Positions 24,088-34,744 of a stretch of 64,000 bases of DNA are shown here, piece after piece. Position numbers and translations under genes: made by a program. The stretch is taken from contig OX463808.1 in NCBI GenBank assembly GCA_949825045.1, positions 24,737,674 to 24,801,673 on the forward strand, read 5' to 3'. The notes below the pieces were generated by a model. That model was not told the DNA's origin, ran no database searches, and was given only the letters and a program-made list of their open reading frames with translations. Source of the DNA: Argyresthia goedartella. Its lineage: Eukaryota; Arthropoda; Insecta; Lepidoptera; Argyresthiidae. The number at the start of each line of letters is the position of its first letter. Position 1 is the stretch's first letter.

Positions 24088-25680
24088 ATGAAAAAGAACA
24101 CGGCAACAGATCAGAGGGTATTTCAAAGTTTTAACAATATTATCCAGAAATCAATTAGGACAGACTTTAGAAATCATAACACCAAAATAATTGAAGAGAC
24201 GATTAGAAGAACAGAGAACCTAAAGTATTCAGAAAAAAGTAGGACAAATCTAAACAACAAAGGTTTAAACTTGAAGACAGGAAGCATTATCACAGACAGG
24301 GATGGAATAGTAAAAATAGTGGAACAGTTTTATTCAGTACTTTATGCGTCCACATCAGCGGGGCCAACTACGCAAGAAGAGTCTTACCCAAGAGTGGAAC
24401 CAGTGGAACAACAATGGGATGACCTGCCTCTTTTCACGGAAGATGGGGTACGCTCTTGGTCAGATGAATCGCGGAAAAGCGGCTGGTGAGGATGGAGTAT
24501 TTTTGGAAATGCTGCAGGCAGGAGGCAATCCAATACTCAAAGTACTGCATTAAGTCAACAACAGTGTCCTAATGAACGGAGTCACCCCAAGGGGCTGGAA
24601 GAACGCTGTAGGAACTATTCTTCACAAGAAAGGAGATAAAGCCAACCTGAAAAATTATAGACCCATCAGCCTGCTCTCACGGGTCTATAAACTGTTCGCC
24701 AAAGTCCTGAGTAACAGACTGATGCGCCAACTCGATGTATACCAACCTGTCGAACAAGCCGGCTTCAGGAGGAGATACTCCACACTAGACCATATTCACA
24801 CTGTCAAGAAACTGATGGAGAAATGTAGAGAATACAATCAAACCCTATGCTTCGCCTTCATAGATTACGAAAAGGCATTCGACATGAGAGATATGTGGAT
24901 GTCCTCTGTGAGATGTACAGGCCAGCCACTCTCCAGGTGCGAATGCACAAACTCACCAACCTAGAACGGGAATTTCGCCAAGGAGATACTCTTCCGCCCA
25001 AAATCTTCATTGTATCTTTCGCACATGAGATTCGCTGACGATCTGGCCCTGGTGGCTGAGAACGTTGCTGATCTCCAGACTATACTCACAGAATTGCATG
25101 AAGCATCGGCAACGGTTCGGTATTACTGTGGATAACCGTCCCCTAGAAGTGGTGGAGGAGTATATCTATCTTGGACATTGTTTGTCATTTGGTCGACACA
25201 GCCAGGTAAAGGAGATCACTATTCCAGCTAGAATGGGCTGTTTTCGCAAAACTAAGGGATGTATGTAATGCCCACTCTCACATACGCAGCCGGAACATGG
25301 ACGCTCACGAAGAAGATTGTGAACAAAGTCACGGTAGCACAAAGAGCCATGGAGCGTGCCATGCTAGACAATAGGCTGTTAGACCGTATCCGTAATACCG
25401 AAATCAGTCGCCGAACCAAGGTGGCTGATGTGGATAAGCCGATAGCACGGCTTAAGCGGAAGTGGGCAGGACGGCAAGGCGAGAAGACGGAAGATGGACC
25501 AGCTCGGCGACACAGTGGTAGCCAAGAGGAGGTCGACAGACCATCTGCCAGATGGTCCGACGATGTAACGAGGGTGGCGGAAAAGCAATGGATGGCTTGC
25601 GCAGACCGTGCTGAATGACGTGTTTATGAGGAGGCCAACAGTGGGTCCCCTGACAGGCTGATGATGATGATGATAATGAA
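24088..25680 (+). pseudogene. RTE-like LINE, 5'-truncated and frameshifted
   Basis: Plus-strand fragments of one ORF2: 24088-24489 (linker before the RT), 24572-24880 (LHKKGDKANLKNYRPISLLS, PVEQAGFRRRYSTLDHIHTV, FAFIDYEKAFD), 24960-25060 (REFRQGDTLPPK, MRFADDLALV), 25100-25268 (EYIYLGHCLS) and 25259-25618 (MPTLTYAAGTWTLTKK ... RPSARWSDDVTRVAEKQW). Several frame changes and a deletion between FD and MRDM show decay. The 3' end is short and closes with TGATGATGATGATAATGAAT, typical of RTE elements. The AP endonuclease domain is absent. It is related to, but clearly distinct from, the intact LINE at 26980-31500. Confidence 0.88.
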
Positions 25681-25724
25681 TAAATGACCATAGGCTGTCT
25701 TAAGAGATATACCTGTCCGGATGG

Positions 25725-26180
25725 ACGAAGAATAAAATAAACGGCCAAGTGCGAGTCGGACTCGCGCACAAAGGGTTCAGTACCAACGCACAATAGTTTT
25801 CAGGTTTCTTGCATGGGGATTAGGAATAGGTTTTTTGGTAGCCAAAAGTTGTTTACAAAAGTTATAGGTGCGGTTATTTTCATACTCCATGTATGTAACC
25901 AGGTGTTTTTATAATTTTGTATTTAAACCATGAGATCCTCGCAACAAGTCACTTATTTAGACATGTCACACAAGCATGAAGTTATTATTTTTTATTTTCT
26001 GGTTTTCCCCCAAATTCTAAATGTATTTGTTTTTGGGTCACATAAATACATAAGTGTAGCAAATTTTAACTTAATCGGTTCAGTATGAATTCGGTAATTT
26101 AATATTTCTTTTACACACCTAGGAACAGACACACGAGTGTGTTTTTCCTTTAAGGTACGGACGAAACCCTAAAAAATGAC
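25725..26180 (-). repeat. GGTTCCGTACC family copy (reverse)
   Basis: Opens CGGCCAAGTGCGAGTCGGAC TCGCGC and closes GGTACGGACGAAACCCTAAA; includes GTGCGGTTATTTTCATACTC and ATGTATGTAACCAGGTG. Confidence 0.75.
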
Positions 26181-26394
26181 ACAAAAAGTCATCTTGTTTA
26201 CTTAGCCCGCCATTTTGTGAATTCCGGACCTGGCTACAGAAAATAAAATGAAATAATTTACATGTTTATCGTTTTATTATTATTTTCCGTGACTAATTAA
26301 CATTGATTTTTACAACTATATTACTAGTGGCTCTGTGAGTTGCAGACCTCGCGAGCGACACTGGTTTTTTATTATGATTATTATTATCCACCCC

Positions 26395-26645
26395 TTCACA
26401 GCCCCCACCCCTTGAAGTTTATCGGATGAACAAGTTGAATTATTATAAAACAAATATTACAAAAACCCATTGTTCGTGTATCGTACAGTGGCATACTTAT
26501 CGAACCTATCCACAAAATTTCACGAGAATCGGTTGAGAAATGCAACCTGTAGAGAACAGCCGGAAATCCGGCCATACGACTTTTTTTGCTTAAGTCTAAA
26601 CGGAGATGCTTCGCTCGCTCGATCAACTAACATTATTTTAACATT
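26395..26645 (+). repeat. Family P copy
   Basis: CCCCTTGAAGTTTATCGGAT, TTTCACGAGAATCGGTTGAG, GCAACCTGTAGAGAACAGCC and GATGCTTCGCTCGCTCGATC. Confidence 0.85.
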
Positions 26646-26964
26646 TTTATTAATTCGATTTAAAATAGTCTGTTTGTCGGTCACATATTCTATAAATAAC
26701 AAATTCTCAACGAAATTTATGTAAAATTAAATAAACAACTAAATTACTCGAAATCCAGTAATTTTTGGGTAGGGTATATAGTTAAATTAACTGGAAATGG
26801 GCTCTGCTTTAACCTCTCACAATATATGTATCGATTAACCAATCACCTGTGCAGCCGTAGTCATGTTGACGTTATAATGAGCAATGAAAACCTGTGGCGG
26901 CCAAAACCGACAGGCAACGGGTACATTATTGTGTATTAATGAATGCAGATATCCCGAGGCATCC

Positions 26965-26979
26965 AGCTCAATAACATAA
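26965..26979. repeat. Target-site duplication, left copy
   Basis: AGCTCAATAACATAA, identical to 31501-31515; the two copies bracket the complete LINE. Confidence 0.92.
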
Positions 26980-27027
26980 TAATAAGCCTTTTATTCTGAG
27001 TATAAAAAATTAAAATAGCATTGTTGT

Positions 27028-30018
27028 TTATAAAATATCTCTGATCTCAGTGTGCCTCTTGGCATAGGCCTCCTCTAGCGATATCCACTGTGGTCTATCT
27101 TGTGTTACTCTGGTCCAGAGATGGCCAGCTGTAAGTTTGATGTCGTCTGCCCATCTCGTAATTTGTCGGCCGGGACTTCTTTTTCCATCTCTGGGATACC
27201 ATTCCGTTACAACTCTACTCCATTTTCCTTTATTATCTCGCATCATGTGGCCTGTCCACCTCCACTTTTGCTGATCTATGCGGGATAGAATGTCTGTGAG
27301 TTTGGTTTTTGTTCTGAGGTCTTCGTTTCTGACTCTATCTTGACGTTTGCACCTTGTTATGCTTCTCTCCATTGCTCTTTGACATTTTGCCAGTTTCTCT
27401 CTGTGGAGTCTAGTTAAGGCCCATGTTTCGCAACCATAAGTGAGACAGGGTAGGATGCAAGAATTAAACGTTCTCCTTTTCAGTGTCATGCTCAAGTCTG
27501 GTGATTTCATGATTTCCTTTAGGGACCAGTAAGCCTTCCATCCTTTGGCTATTCTTGTGTCAATTTCCTTTGTGGTTTGGTCATTTGTAGAGATTAACTG
27601 GCCCAGGTAAGTGTATTCGTCAACATATTCCAGAACTTGTTGATTTACACTTATATCTATTTTTGTAGAGTTGGTCATTACTTTTGTCTTGCTAGAGTTC
27701 ATTTGAAGTCCGACGTTCCTGCTCACTGAGTTAAGACTTTGTATCATTTTTTCTAGATTCTCCGGTATCTCTTCGAAAAGGACCAAGTCATCTGCAAATC
27801 TGAGATGGTTCAATTTGGAACCGTTTATATTTATTCCAAATGTTTCCCAACTGAGGTTGCGGAATATGTTCTCCAGCACCGCTGAGAATAGTTTGGGAGA
27901 TAAAGGGTCCCCTTGTCTCACACCTCTTTCTATTGGAAAATGGTTGCCTAGTGTTTCGAGTTGTATTCTTGCCTGGCTATTTGCATATATGGTTTTTATT
28001 ATACTTCTGTAGGTTTCTGGTATTCCTTGTTGCTCTAGAGTATCCCATATATAGCTGTGGTTTAGGCTGTCGAAGGCTTTGGCATAGTCAATGAATGCAA
28101 TGTAGATTGTTTTGTTGTATTCGTTATATTTCTCCAGTATTTGTTTTACTGTATGTATGTGGTCTATAGTGGAGAAGCCTTTTCTGAAGCCAGCTTGCTC
28201 CACGGGCTGTTGTTCGTCTATCTTTGGGCAGATCCTGTCCAGTATAATCTTTGCAAAAACCTTGTATACGTTGGACATAAGACTAATTGGTCGATAGTTT
28301 CCAATGTCTCCTTTGTCTCCTTTCTTGTGTATCAAGATGATATTTGACTGAGACCATTGGTGTGGAATAATATTGCTTGTCAGTATGTTGTTGAATATTT
28401 CAGTTAAAGCTGGGGTTATTTCTTGCATAGTTCCTCTAAGCAGCTCATTTGAGATTTTGTCAGGACCTGGGGACTTCTCCATCTTTTGGCTTTTTATTGC
28501 TTTTTCCACCTCACTTGGTAGGATTTTCTGCACGGATTCTATTATTGTTTCTGCAGTTGGTGCAATGTGGCAGTAGTTGGGATATTGGTCTGTATTTGGT
28601 CCTTGTTTTGCATAGAGTTGTCTGTAAAAGTTAGTTGCTAAGTTGCTGATATTTTTGCGATGTGTTATGTTTTTTTCTTTTCTTTTTAAATTTGGTATCC
28701 ATTGATTTCCCGTTTCGCGTAGTTCTTTTAGAGCCTTTTTCACTCCTCCTGTCTTTTGTATATGGTGCTCTAACGTTTTCAGTCTAGTTGTTTTTCGGTC
28801 TTTCCTTATATTTTCTCTTATTTTTTTGCTTATTTCTGCTATACTCATAATGTTTTCTTTTTTTGTACCATTATGTAAGAGCTCTTTTCTTTTGCTAATT
28901 AGGTGTAGAGTTTGGTCGCTCAGTTGGTATTTATGTGTGTTCTGGTTTCTTTCTGAGGTGCATTTGCTTGCAAGTTGTGTTTCTAGGGACTGGTACTTTT
29001 GTAAAACATCATGGGTATGTTTTATGGACTGTTTTCTTAGATTTTGAGGCTCGTTCTTGTCCCATGTGTTGAAGATTTTTAAGTTGTTATGGTTGCTGTT
29101 CTTATATTTTCTTGAAGGTTTAGTTGGAGATTTTTTCAGGGAGCTGCGTACCATTCGGTGATTTGTGTTGAAGTTCAACTTTGTTATAACGGTTGTGTCT
29201 GTAAAATATTTAGGTTGGTTAGTCATTATATAGTCTATCTCATTCTTGTATCGACCGTCAGGGGAGATCCAAGTCCATTTGTTTTTGGTTTTTTTCTTGA
29301 ATAATGAATTGAGTATTGTCAGGTTATGTTCCATGAGAAATTCAATCAGTTTTTGGCCGTTGCAGCTTCTTTTTCCGTGACCAAATGAACCAAGTACATA
29401 TTCACATGTTTTTTGTCGTGTGCCAACCTGAGCATTAAAGTCACCCATTAGAATGATATGATTATCCATGTGATTGTTTATGGCTTGTGATAGATCTTCG
29501 TAGAATGAGTCCAAATCTGATTGATTTTTTTGTGCCTTTTCGGTTGGTGCATAGGCTTGTACAATCGTCCATGGTTTTTTATAATTTGGTAATTTGATGT
29601 TGAGTATTGCCAGTCTGTCTGAAATTCCTATGATTTCTTGTATGTATTGCTTAAGGTGTCGTTTGATAAGAAAGCCTACTCCATGTTGGCCTGCTACTTT
29701 TCCTTTCTGGTATAATATGTAGTTTTTGTGTTCTTCGATTCTTTCTTCCATTCTTCTCATTTCGCTTATGCCCAGTATATCATATTTTACCTCTGTTAGG
29801 GCATTGTCTAGTTCCAACAAACTTTCGGCAGTTCGTAAGGTTCTAGTATTTAGTGTAGAGATGTTGTAGATTTCGCATCTTTTGGCTAGAGGGTGGTGGT
29901 CTAGTTCGCCCGCGGGGACCGGCCGTATTGGGGAACGTTTTCTTATTTTTTTATCTGTACAAGGTTTTGTGAGGGCGCCGTATCCGTCTGCAGTAGGGGG
30001 TCTGGTAGAGTCTGATTG
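27028..30018 (-). CDS. LINE ORF2: AP endonuclease and reverse transcriptase
   Basis: Open from the codon after the ORF1 UAG to a TAA, 996 codons, in the same frame as ORF1. Numbering from the codon after UAG: a 66-residue lead with no possible ATG start that already contains the endonuclease opening (STLNTRTL, catalytic Asn), then LGISEMR (catalytic Glu), GDFNAQVG near 192-199, NEIDYIM near 259, and NTNHRM near 284. The reverse transcriptase follows: KGDIGNYRPISLMS near 570, PVEQAGFRKGFSTIDHIHTV near 605, AFIDYAKAFD near 641, RGVRQGDPLSPKLF near 698, LRFADDLVLF near 740. The C-terminus carries YLGQLIST, CLTYGCETW and WADDIK. It would nick target DNA and copy the element RNA there. No frameshift or stop is seen. 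The first ATG comes after both N-terminal catalytic residues, so normal initiation would give an inactive endonuclease. Confidence 0.93.
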   Translation of the reverse strand, partial: QSDSTRPPTADGYGALTKPCTDKKIRKRSPIRPVPAGELDHHPLAKRCEIYNISTLNTRTLRTAESLLELDNALTEVKYDILGISEMRRMEERIEEHKNYILYQKGKVAGQHGVGFLIKRHLKQYIQEIIGISDRLAILNIKLPNYKKPWTIVQAYAPTEKAQKNQSDLDSFYEDLSQAINNHMDNHIILMGDFNAQVGTRQKTCEYVLGSFGHGKRSCNGQKLIEFLMEHNLTILNSLFKKKTKNKWTWISPDGRYKNEIDYIMTNQPKYFTDTTVITKLNFNTNHRMVRSSLKKSPTKPSRKYKNSNHNNLKIFNTWDKNEPQNLRKQSIKHTHDVLQKYQSLETQLASKCTSERNQNTHKYQLSDQTLHLISKRKELLHNGTKKENIMSIAEISKKIRENIRKDRKTTRLKTLEHHIQKTGGVKKALKELRETGNQWIPNLKRKEKNITHRKNISNLATNFYRQLYAKQGPNTDQYPNYCHIAPTAETIIESVQKILPSEVEKAIKSQKMEKSPGPDKISNELLRGTMQEITPALTEIFNNILTSNIIPHQWSQSNIILIHKKGDKGDIGNYRPISLMSNVYKVFAKIILDRICPKIDEQQPVEQAGFRKGFSTIDHIHTVKQILEKYNEYNKTIYIAFIDYAKAFDSLNHSYIWDTLEQQGIPETYRSIIKTIYANSQARIQLETLGNHFPIERGVRQGDPLSPKLFSAVLENIFRNLSWETFGININGSKLNHLRFADDLVLFEEIPENLEKMIQSLNSVSRNVGLQMNSSKTKVMTNSTKIDISVNQQVLEYVDEYTYLGQLISTNDQTTKEIDTRIAKGWKAYWSLKEIMKSPDLSMTLKRRTFNSCILPCLTYGCETWALTRLHREKLAKCQRAMERSITRCKRQDRVRNEDLRTKTKLTDILSRIDQQKWRWTGHMMRDNKGKWSRVVTEWYPRDGKRSPGRQITRWADDIKLTAGHLWTRVTQDRPQWISLEEAYAKRHTEIRDIL

Positions 30019-30030
30019 CTATGTCTTGTT
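30004..30030 (-). promoter_or_regulatory. Candidate stop-codon readthrough signal (UAG-CAA-UCA)
   Basis: On the minus strand ORF1 ends AAC-AAG-ACA-TAG and continues CAA-TCA-GAC in frame with ORF2. UAG is at 30021-30019. CAA-UCA fits the CAR-YYA consensus known to promote readthrough in tobamoviruses. What I see is the motif and the frame; that ribosomes read through here is inferred. Confidence 0.7.
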
Positions 30031-30879
30031 CTGGCTGTTTCCTGTCGTGTCCTGTCTAGTGTTCTTTGGATTGTTGTTGTTATGTGTGTTCCCAGAACGC
30101 AGGAAGTTGGAAACGCTAGGACTGCCTGGTTTGTTTTTCTTTGTGGCTGGAGGAATACTTTTGTTCTTGTTAATTTGGTTTTCAGGGGTTTGACTCTTAC
30201 TGTTGTTGATTGTTGAAGTTGCTGGCGGTGAATATTCTAATGGTCTCTTGTTTTTATTTCTTGTTGCAATTTCATCTTTCTGTGTAGATTTCCCTGTATC
30301 TTTAACAATCACCAATTGGTCATACTTAATAGTGACTTTATTGCCTTTATCTCGCTCTTCCTTGCATTTTTCTTGGAGTTCTTTTCGTATTTGCAAGATT
30401 TTAGGTGGATAGTCTTCCTTCAGATAAGTTGAAGTATCCTCTAATTTCTTTTTGTTTTTTAGCAGTGTTATTTTTTTTCCAAGAGTCGTTAGTCCAAAAC
30501 AAATTGGTCTGATCTTGCTTTTATCCTTTTTTCCCATCCTCCTTACAAACTCTAGTTCCAGTCCGTCACACGAAATTTCCAGTTTAAAATTTATGATATC
30601 GAGTACTATCTGCTCTAGTTCGCAGTAGCTGCTCTCCTCCTCAGCCACTCCGAACAAAACTAGATTTCTCTGTCTTGATTGCTTTTCCAGAAAGTCTAGT
30701 CGTTTTTCTTGTTCTGCATTACCGGTTTTTAATATTTCTAATTCTTGTTGAAAAGAGGAAAATTTCAAATCGATGTTGTTGTTGATATTGGTTGTTATAT
30801 TTTTCTCTATATTTTCTAATTTTGTATTTATATTGTTTTCAAACTTTTCCAGTAGGAGTTTAAGCGCTTCTTCAGCCAT
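30019..30879 (-). CDS. LINE ORF1 protein (coiled coil, RRM-like, basic tail)
   Basis: A 286-residue ORF beginning with ATG (MAEEALKLLLEKF). Residues 1-68 form a heptad-rich coiled coil (NTKLENIEKNITTNINNNID). Residues about 71-145 look like the RRM-like domain of L1 ORF1p, with RNLVLFGVAEEES as the first strand. Residues about 153-192 (KEDYPPKILQIRKELQEK, VTIKYDQLVI) resemble the C-terminal domain of the same proteins. The tail is Asn/Pro/Lys-rich and disordered. Known relatives are trimeric RNA chaperones that coat the element's RNA. The stop is UAG, and the frame continues open into ORF2. Start choice: the first ATG after an in-frame stop-rich 5' UTR. Confidence 0.9.
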   Translation of the reverse strand: MAEEALKLLLEKFENNINTKLENIEKNITTNINNNIDLKFSSFQQELEILKTGNAEQEKRLDFLEKQSRQRNLVLFGVAEEESSYCELEQIVLDIINFKLEISCDGLELEFVRRMGKKDKSKIRPICFGLTTLGKKITLLKNKKKLEDTSTYLKEDYPPKILQIRKELQEKCKEERDKGNKVTIKYDQLVIVKDTGKSTQKDEIATRNKNKRPLEYSPPATSTINNSKSQTPENQINKNKSIPPATKKNKPGSPSVSNFLRSGNTHNNNNPKNTRQDTTGNSQNKT

Positions 30880-31500
30880 GATGCCTCTTGTGCGCTATAT
30901 GGGTAATTGAGTAGTTTAACTTAGACTCTACTGACTACTCTACTTTATATTTCGTAGTGAGAAAAGAACTCTACTATTTTTGTAAGGTGTGTAGTAAAAA
31001 GCTCTACAAAAGTTTTTAGCTACTCGCATTCAGATGTCGCTAGTGCTGCTTAGTTAGCTTGTATGCCAGATTAGTATCGCTATTGTGCGCTAGGTGGCGC
31101 TGTCGTAGCAACTTTTCTAGTTTGATGATGACTGAGCAACGATTTTTTGTAGGTTATGTTTCCATAAAAAGCTGTACTTCCCTGTTTCTGTTCACTATTT
31201 ATGGTTTGTATCACTGTTTCACTTAGTCTGCAGCTCTTGACGTATTTGTATTTCTTCTTACACTGTTTTTATGTGCAATTTCAAACTTGAATGTTACTCT
31301 GATCACTAAGAAGTGTTTTTGTGTATTTCACTATTATGCACTGGTTAAACTTGTTGGGGTAATCGTTGGATTGAAGCCATGTATATATTTTAAAAGCTAG
31401 TTAATCTTCAATTTGATTTGTTCACTGATTCTATTTGTTTGGAATATTTTTATCTCGGAGACTCGGCAAACACTTATAGCTGAAGCGCCCTCTGGTGGCG

Positions 31501-31515
31501 AGCTCAATAACATAA
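31501..31515. repeat. Target-site duplication, right copy
   Basis: AGCTCAATAACATAA, identical to 26965-26979. Confidence 0.92.
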
Positions 31516-31782
31516 CCTTTGTTTAATTAACTCTACTAGTATCTACTACTCGTAACACCAGTACTTGTATTGCAACTATGGTTGGCTTTATTCCTTGTGC
31601 AAATACAGGCGGCATTTGCTCTTCATACCTACAAGGGTAAAATTAAAATTAAATAGTAAAAGCACAGCATTTGTATTGGTTAGTAAATAAACACTAGTTG
31701 CGACCCGTTCAAGTAAGTATGTGTATTCAGGCTTGATAAAACGGTACGAAAGTGCTATCCTAAATAGACACGTATATGACAC

Positions 31783-32865
31783 TAAAGTCTAACTTTTTAT
31801 CAGCTGCAGTAAACTGACGTATCTAAATGTCATTCCGTAAAATAATGATGACAGCCTAATCGCAATAGGGATGTGATTCAGTTCACAGAAGATCTAATCG
31901 TTCCATAACTGACTCATAATGATCATACTTAATTCTATTTATTATTCATGTAAACAAAAGGTTGTATAAACGTTGATCCTTTTACACATATACAAGTTAT
32001 CGCTCAAGAAAACGCTCTCTCAAGTTGGTAGTACTGGTTTTTAGTTACGGTGCTACGATGACGCTTGGCCGCCATTTTGTTTCGTTTGTCATTCGGCTTC
32101 TAACTTCTATTTTGAGTGCACAAATAACTTTGCTTTGCCCATTGCGCGTTGGTTTTGTTATCATTATTGTTAAATTTATGTTACTTTGTGTTTGTTTTTC
32201 ATGTGTTCCAGTTTTCGTTAATCGTGTTAGTTTTTTTTGTTTGATACATCGAAGACATGGATGCTCTGCCGAGCACATCGCAAGATGCCCAAACTCAAGC
32301 CGAATGCAGTAGTCGTAATGGACAATGCACCCTATCACTCTAGGAAGATCAAAACAATCCCTAAGATGTCGTGGAGTGGCTGCCTACTAAAAATATTGAT
32401 AATATACTACGTTTGAACCAAATATGGTTAAGGCCACTCTCATAGATATTGTGAAACAACAAAGCGACAGTGATTCCGAAAAAGATTAATTAAAAAACCA
32501 TATTATGACGTTTTTGTTTCATTTTTAATGTACTATGCGACGCACGTGTGGAGTGAAAGTCCAAGACTACACGGTGTTTCCTGTGTTCTTTCCAGTTCCC
32601 TATCATCACAAAGATAGTAAAATAGTGAACATCACACTCCCTATACTTCCACCAAAAAAGATCAATCCTCTACTATATGTAATAAATAATAGAATAAAAA
32701 AATACATTACAACTTAATATTAAATCTCAAAAACAAAAACAAACTGATCATTCATTTATTGAATGATTCACTCACTCATTTAGCTACATCCCTATTTATT
32801 TATTTTAAAAAAACGGCAACCCACAAAACGTCATTTTACTGCAGCTGATAAAAAGTTAGACTTTA
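31783..32865 (+). mobile_element. TIR transposon relic with DDE-transposase fragment
   Basis: 38-bp terminal inverted repeats at 31783-31820 and 32828-32865 differ at one position (TAAAGTCTAACTTTTTATCA, GCTGCAGTAAA). A TA occurs at each outer edge, as expected for Tc1/mariner-type target duplication. Inside, 32286-32370 reads PKLKPNAVVVMDNAPYHSRK, the second catalytic Asp region (DNAPYHS) of a Tc1/IS630-like transposase. The rest of the transposase is missing, so this is an internally deleted, non-autonomous element of 1083 bp. Confidence 0.8.
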
Positions 32866-33044
32866 GGTAAAATTTGTCAGCTGTAATAGTTGCCGTAACC
32901 GCCGCCGGCTTCTGTCGGAGAGCATACCATCATTATATTGTAGTACTTCCTAGGTTATAAAGGACGTTTCACTAGCCCATAGCATTTAACTATTTATTCA
33001 CAAACTACTTCTTCATTTATTTTCTAGAATATTTTTGAAATATT

Positions 33045-33225
33045 CATAGTAGTTTATGTGACTGATACATAATGGAGGGCATTAAAGCTCGAGACTGGGT
33101 TTAAGAAACGAGTCGAAGGCGAGTTTCATAATAATATCACTCGAGAGATTTAATGCCTAATTATGTACAGTTACATACACTAGTTTATCTACACACGTTG
33201 TTAGCTGGTTAGTTGTTAGCTGGAT
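33045..33225 (+). repeat. Family S fragment
   Basis: GTTTATGTGACTGATACATA, GGAGGGCATTAAAGCTCGAG, ACTCGAGAGATTTAATGCC and GTACAGTTACATACACTAG; the distal two thirds of the family are missing. Confidence 0.85.
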
Positions 33226-34744
33226 TTATCGAGACGATTTTTTTTACGGAGGAGCGGTTTTTGTTTGATTTGTATGTATTTATGTACAGGTATGTTGTAC
33301 GTATGTTTCTGTGACCACTCGGAACTACCCAATGGTTGACACGATTTTCATAAATGATACGTCATTAGATTCGTCTTGATGGCGCGATCGTAACTCGTTT
33401 CTTTTTTTAAAGGGACTGATGCTCTTTAATCTGCAGGCTAAAAAAAACTTTTTTCAAAACCGTCGAGTGGGTTATCAAAATAAAAAGGCTTCCAAAGGCG
33501 AGTACGGAAATATTTACCAATCTTGCACAAGCTGTGAATAAATACACCTTAGTTTTAAACTGAGCATTTACAGATTTTTCGTTATTTTCTAGTAAAAATC
33601 AAAAAAATAATGACGTTAATTTAAATGCAGGCGGAATCCACTTTATTAGATTTAATCGGCCCCGCCTGTAATGAAATAAAATTAAACACTATACTAAAAT
33701 AATTTTATTGAATCTCAATAACTGCTTGAAAGTCAGTTATCTGTTTATTTTGATATTTTACCGTAGTCGGGTTTTTTTGATTTTTTTAATACGTATTTTT
33801 TATGTTTCGAACGAGCTGTTTCGGTTTCATGGTACCTACGTGTACACACATACAGCAAGATTCAAACCTACAAATAACCACAAGCGTTTGCCTTAAAGTG
33901 AGATAAGACAAACTCGGTGTTCAAATGAAACGCTTTGACCATAACGGGCCGCGGGGAAGCAAACATGGCGGACGTGGTTTGACAAATCGCTCATGTCGCA
34001 ACTTGCAAGGCAAGGAAATAAACCAAAAACGCCGAACCACTCGTAAACGTGAACCGAAACACTACATAACCGGAAAGCGGACAAATCAAAGGGGTACCCC
34101 CTTTGATTTGTTCCCAAAAACCGATACAGCTGATGATCTGCGGCAAGCACAAACTCCAATGGGGACAACGGGACTAAAAGTTAATTCTTTTATTAAAGTT
34201 TCATTTTCCCCATTGAATGGGGACAGAGCCAATAGGGACAACGGGTCAACAGGCACCAATCGCATCGTTCACACTTTGATACATGGAATTTGGACGATAT
34301 TGCCATTATGTAAACGTAACATCAGTTTAACGAAACTCTTTGCTTACTCACTCTGCGGTTTACAATCCTAGCGCTGCCAAAATGTGACAATTGTTTTTTT
34401 GCTTATAATCTTCGGGGGCAGTCTTCCACACATCGATCAATACAAGTCTTTTTAAAAATCCCGCACAAGTGTAGACAACAAACTTCTCTTCTGATATTAT
34501 TTAAATATGAAGTGCTGTTATTTTGTCCTAAAATTAATCAATCTTAATCTAACGAAACGACCGCTGTTGTTATAGTATAAATAGAGTACATTTCAATATA
34601 TGTAATCTACAGAATGTCGAATTGGTCTCAATTGGAATAGGAATAAACACAAGTTAACATTTACAATACAACAAATAAACAATGAGATGTTTCCAGCTGA
34701 TTTTATCTCGAAACGTGTATGAGGTTATTAGACGCGTTATCGTG
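33226..34744. other. Intron-like sequence with one short hairpin
   Basis: A perfect 14-bp hairpin lies at 34081-34111 (ACAAATCAAAGGGG, 3-nt loop). The ORFs around 33893-34371 on both strands show no family resemblance. Nothing else recognised. Confidence 0.5.

Larger units (their letters stand above)
26980..31500 (-). mobile_element. Complete non-LTR retrotransposon (LINE), 4521 bp
   Basis: A full-length element on the minus strand, same sense as CadN. It has a 621-bp 5' UTR (31500-30880), ORF1 (30879-30019), a single in-frame UAG, ORF2 (30018-27028) and a 48-bp 3' UTR ending TTATTATTA. It is bracketed by perfect 15-bp target-site duplications. The short 3' UTR with a simple-repeat end and the ORF2 C-terminus (WRWTGHMMRDNKGKW ... 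RWADDIKLTAG) point to the RTE group. The presence of a separate L1-style ORF1 is less usual for RTE. Intact frames and perfect flanks suggest a recent insertion. Confidence 0.93.

Noticed and set aside
27100..30412. Plus-strand ORFs across the LINE
   Set aside because: Shadows of ORF1 and ORF2; hydrophobic composition comes from reverse-reading AT-rich coding DNA.
33893..34371. 148-residue plus-strand ORF as a gene
   Set aside because: Low-complexity basic start, no domain, an opposing ORF on the other strand, and a hairpin in the middle; no support beyond openness.
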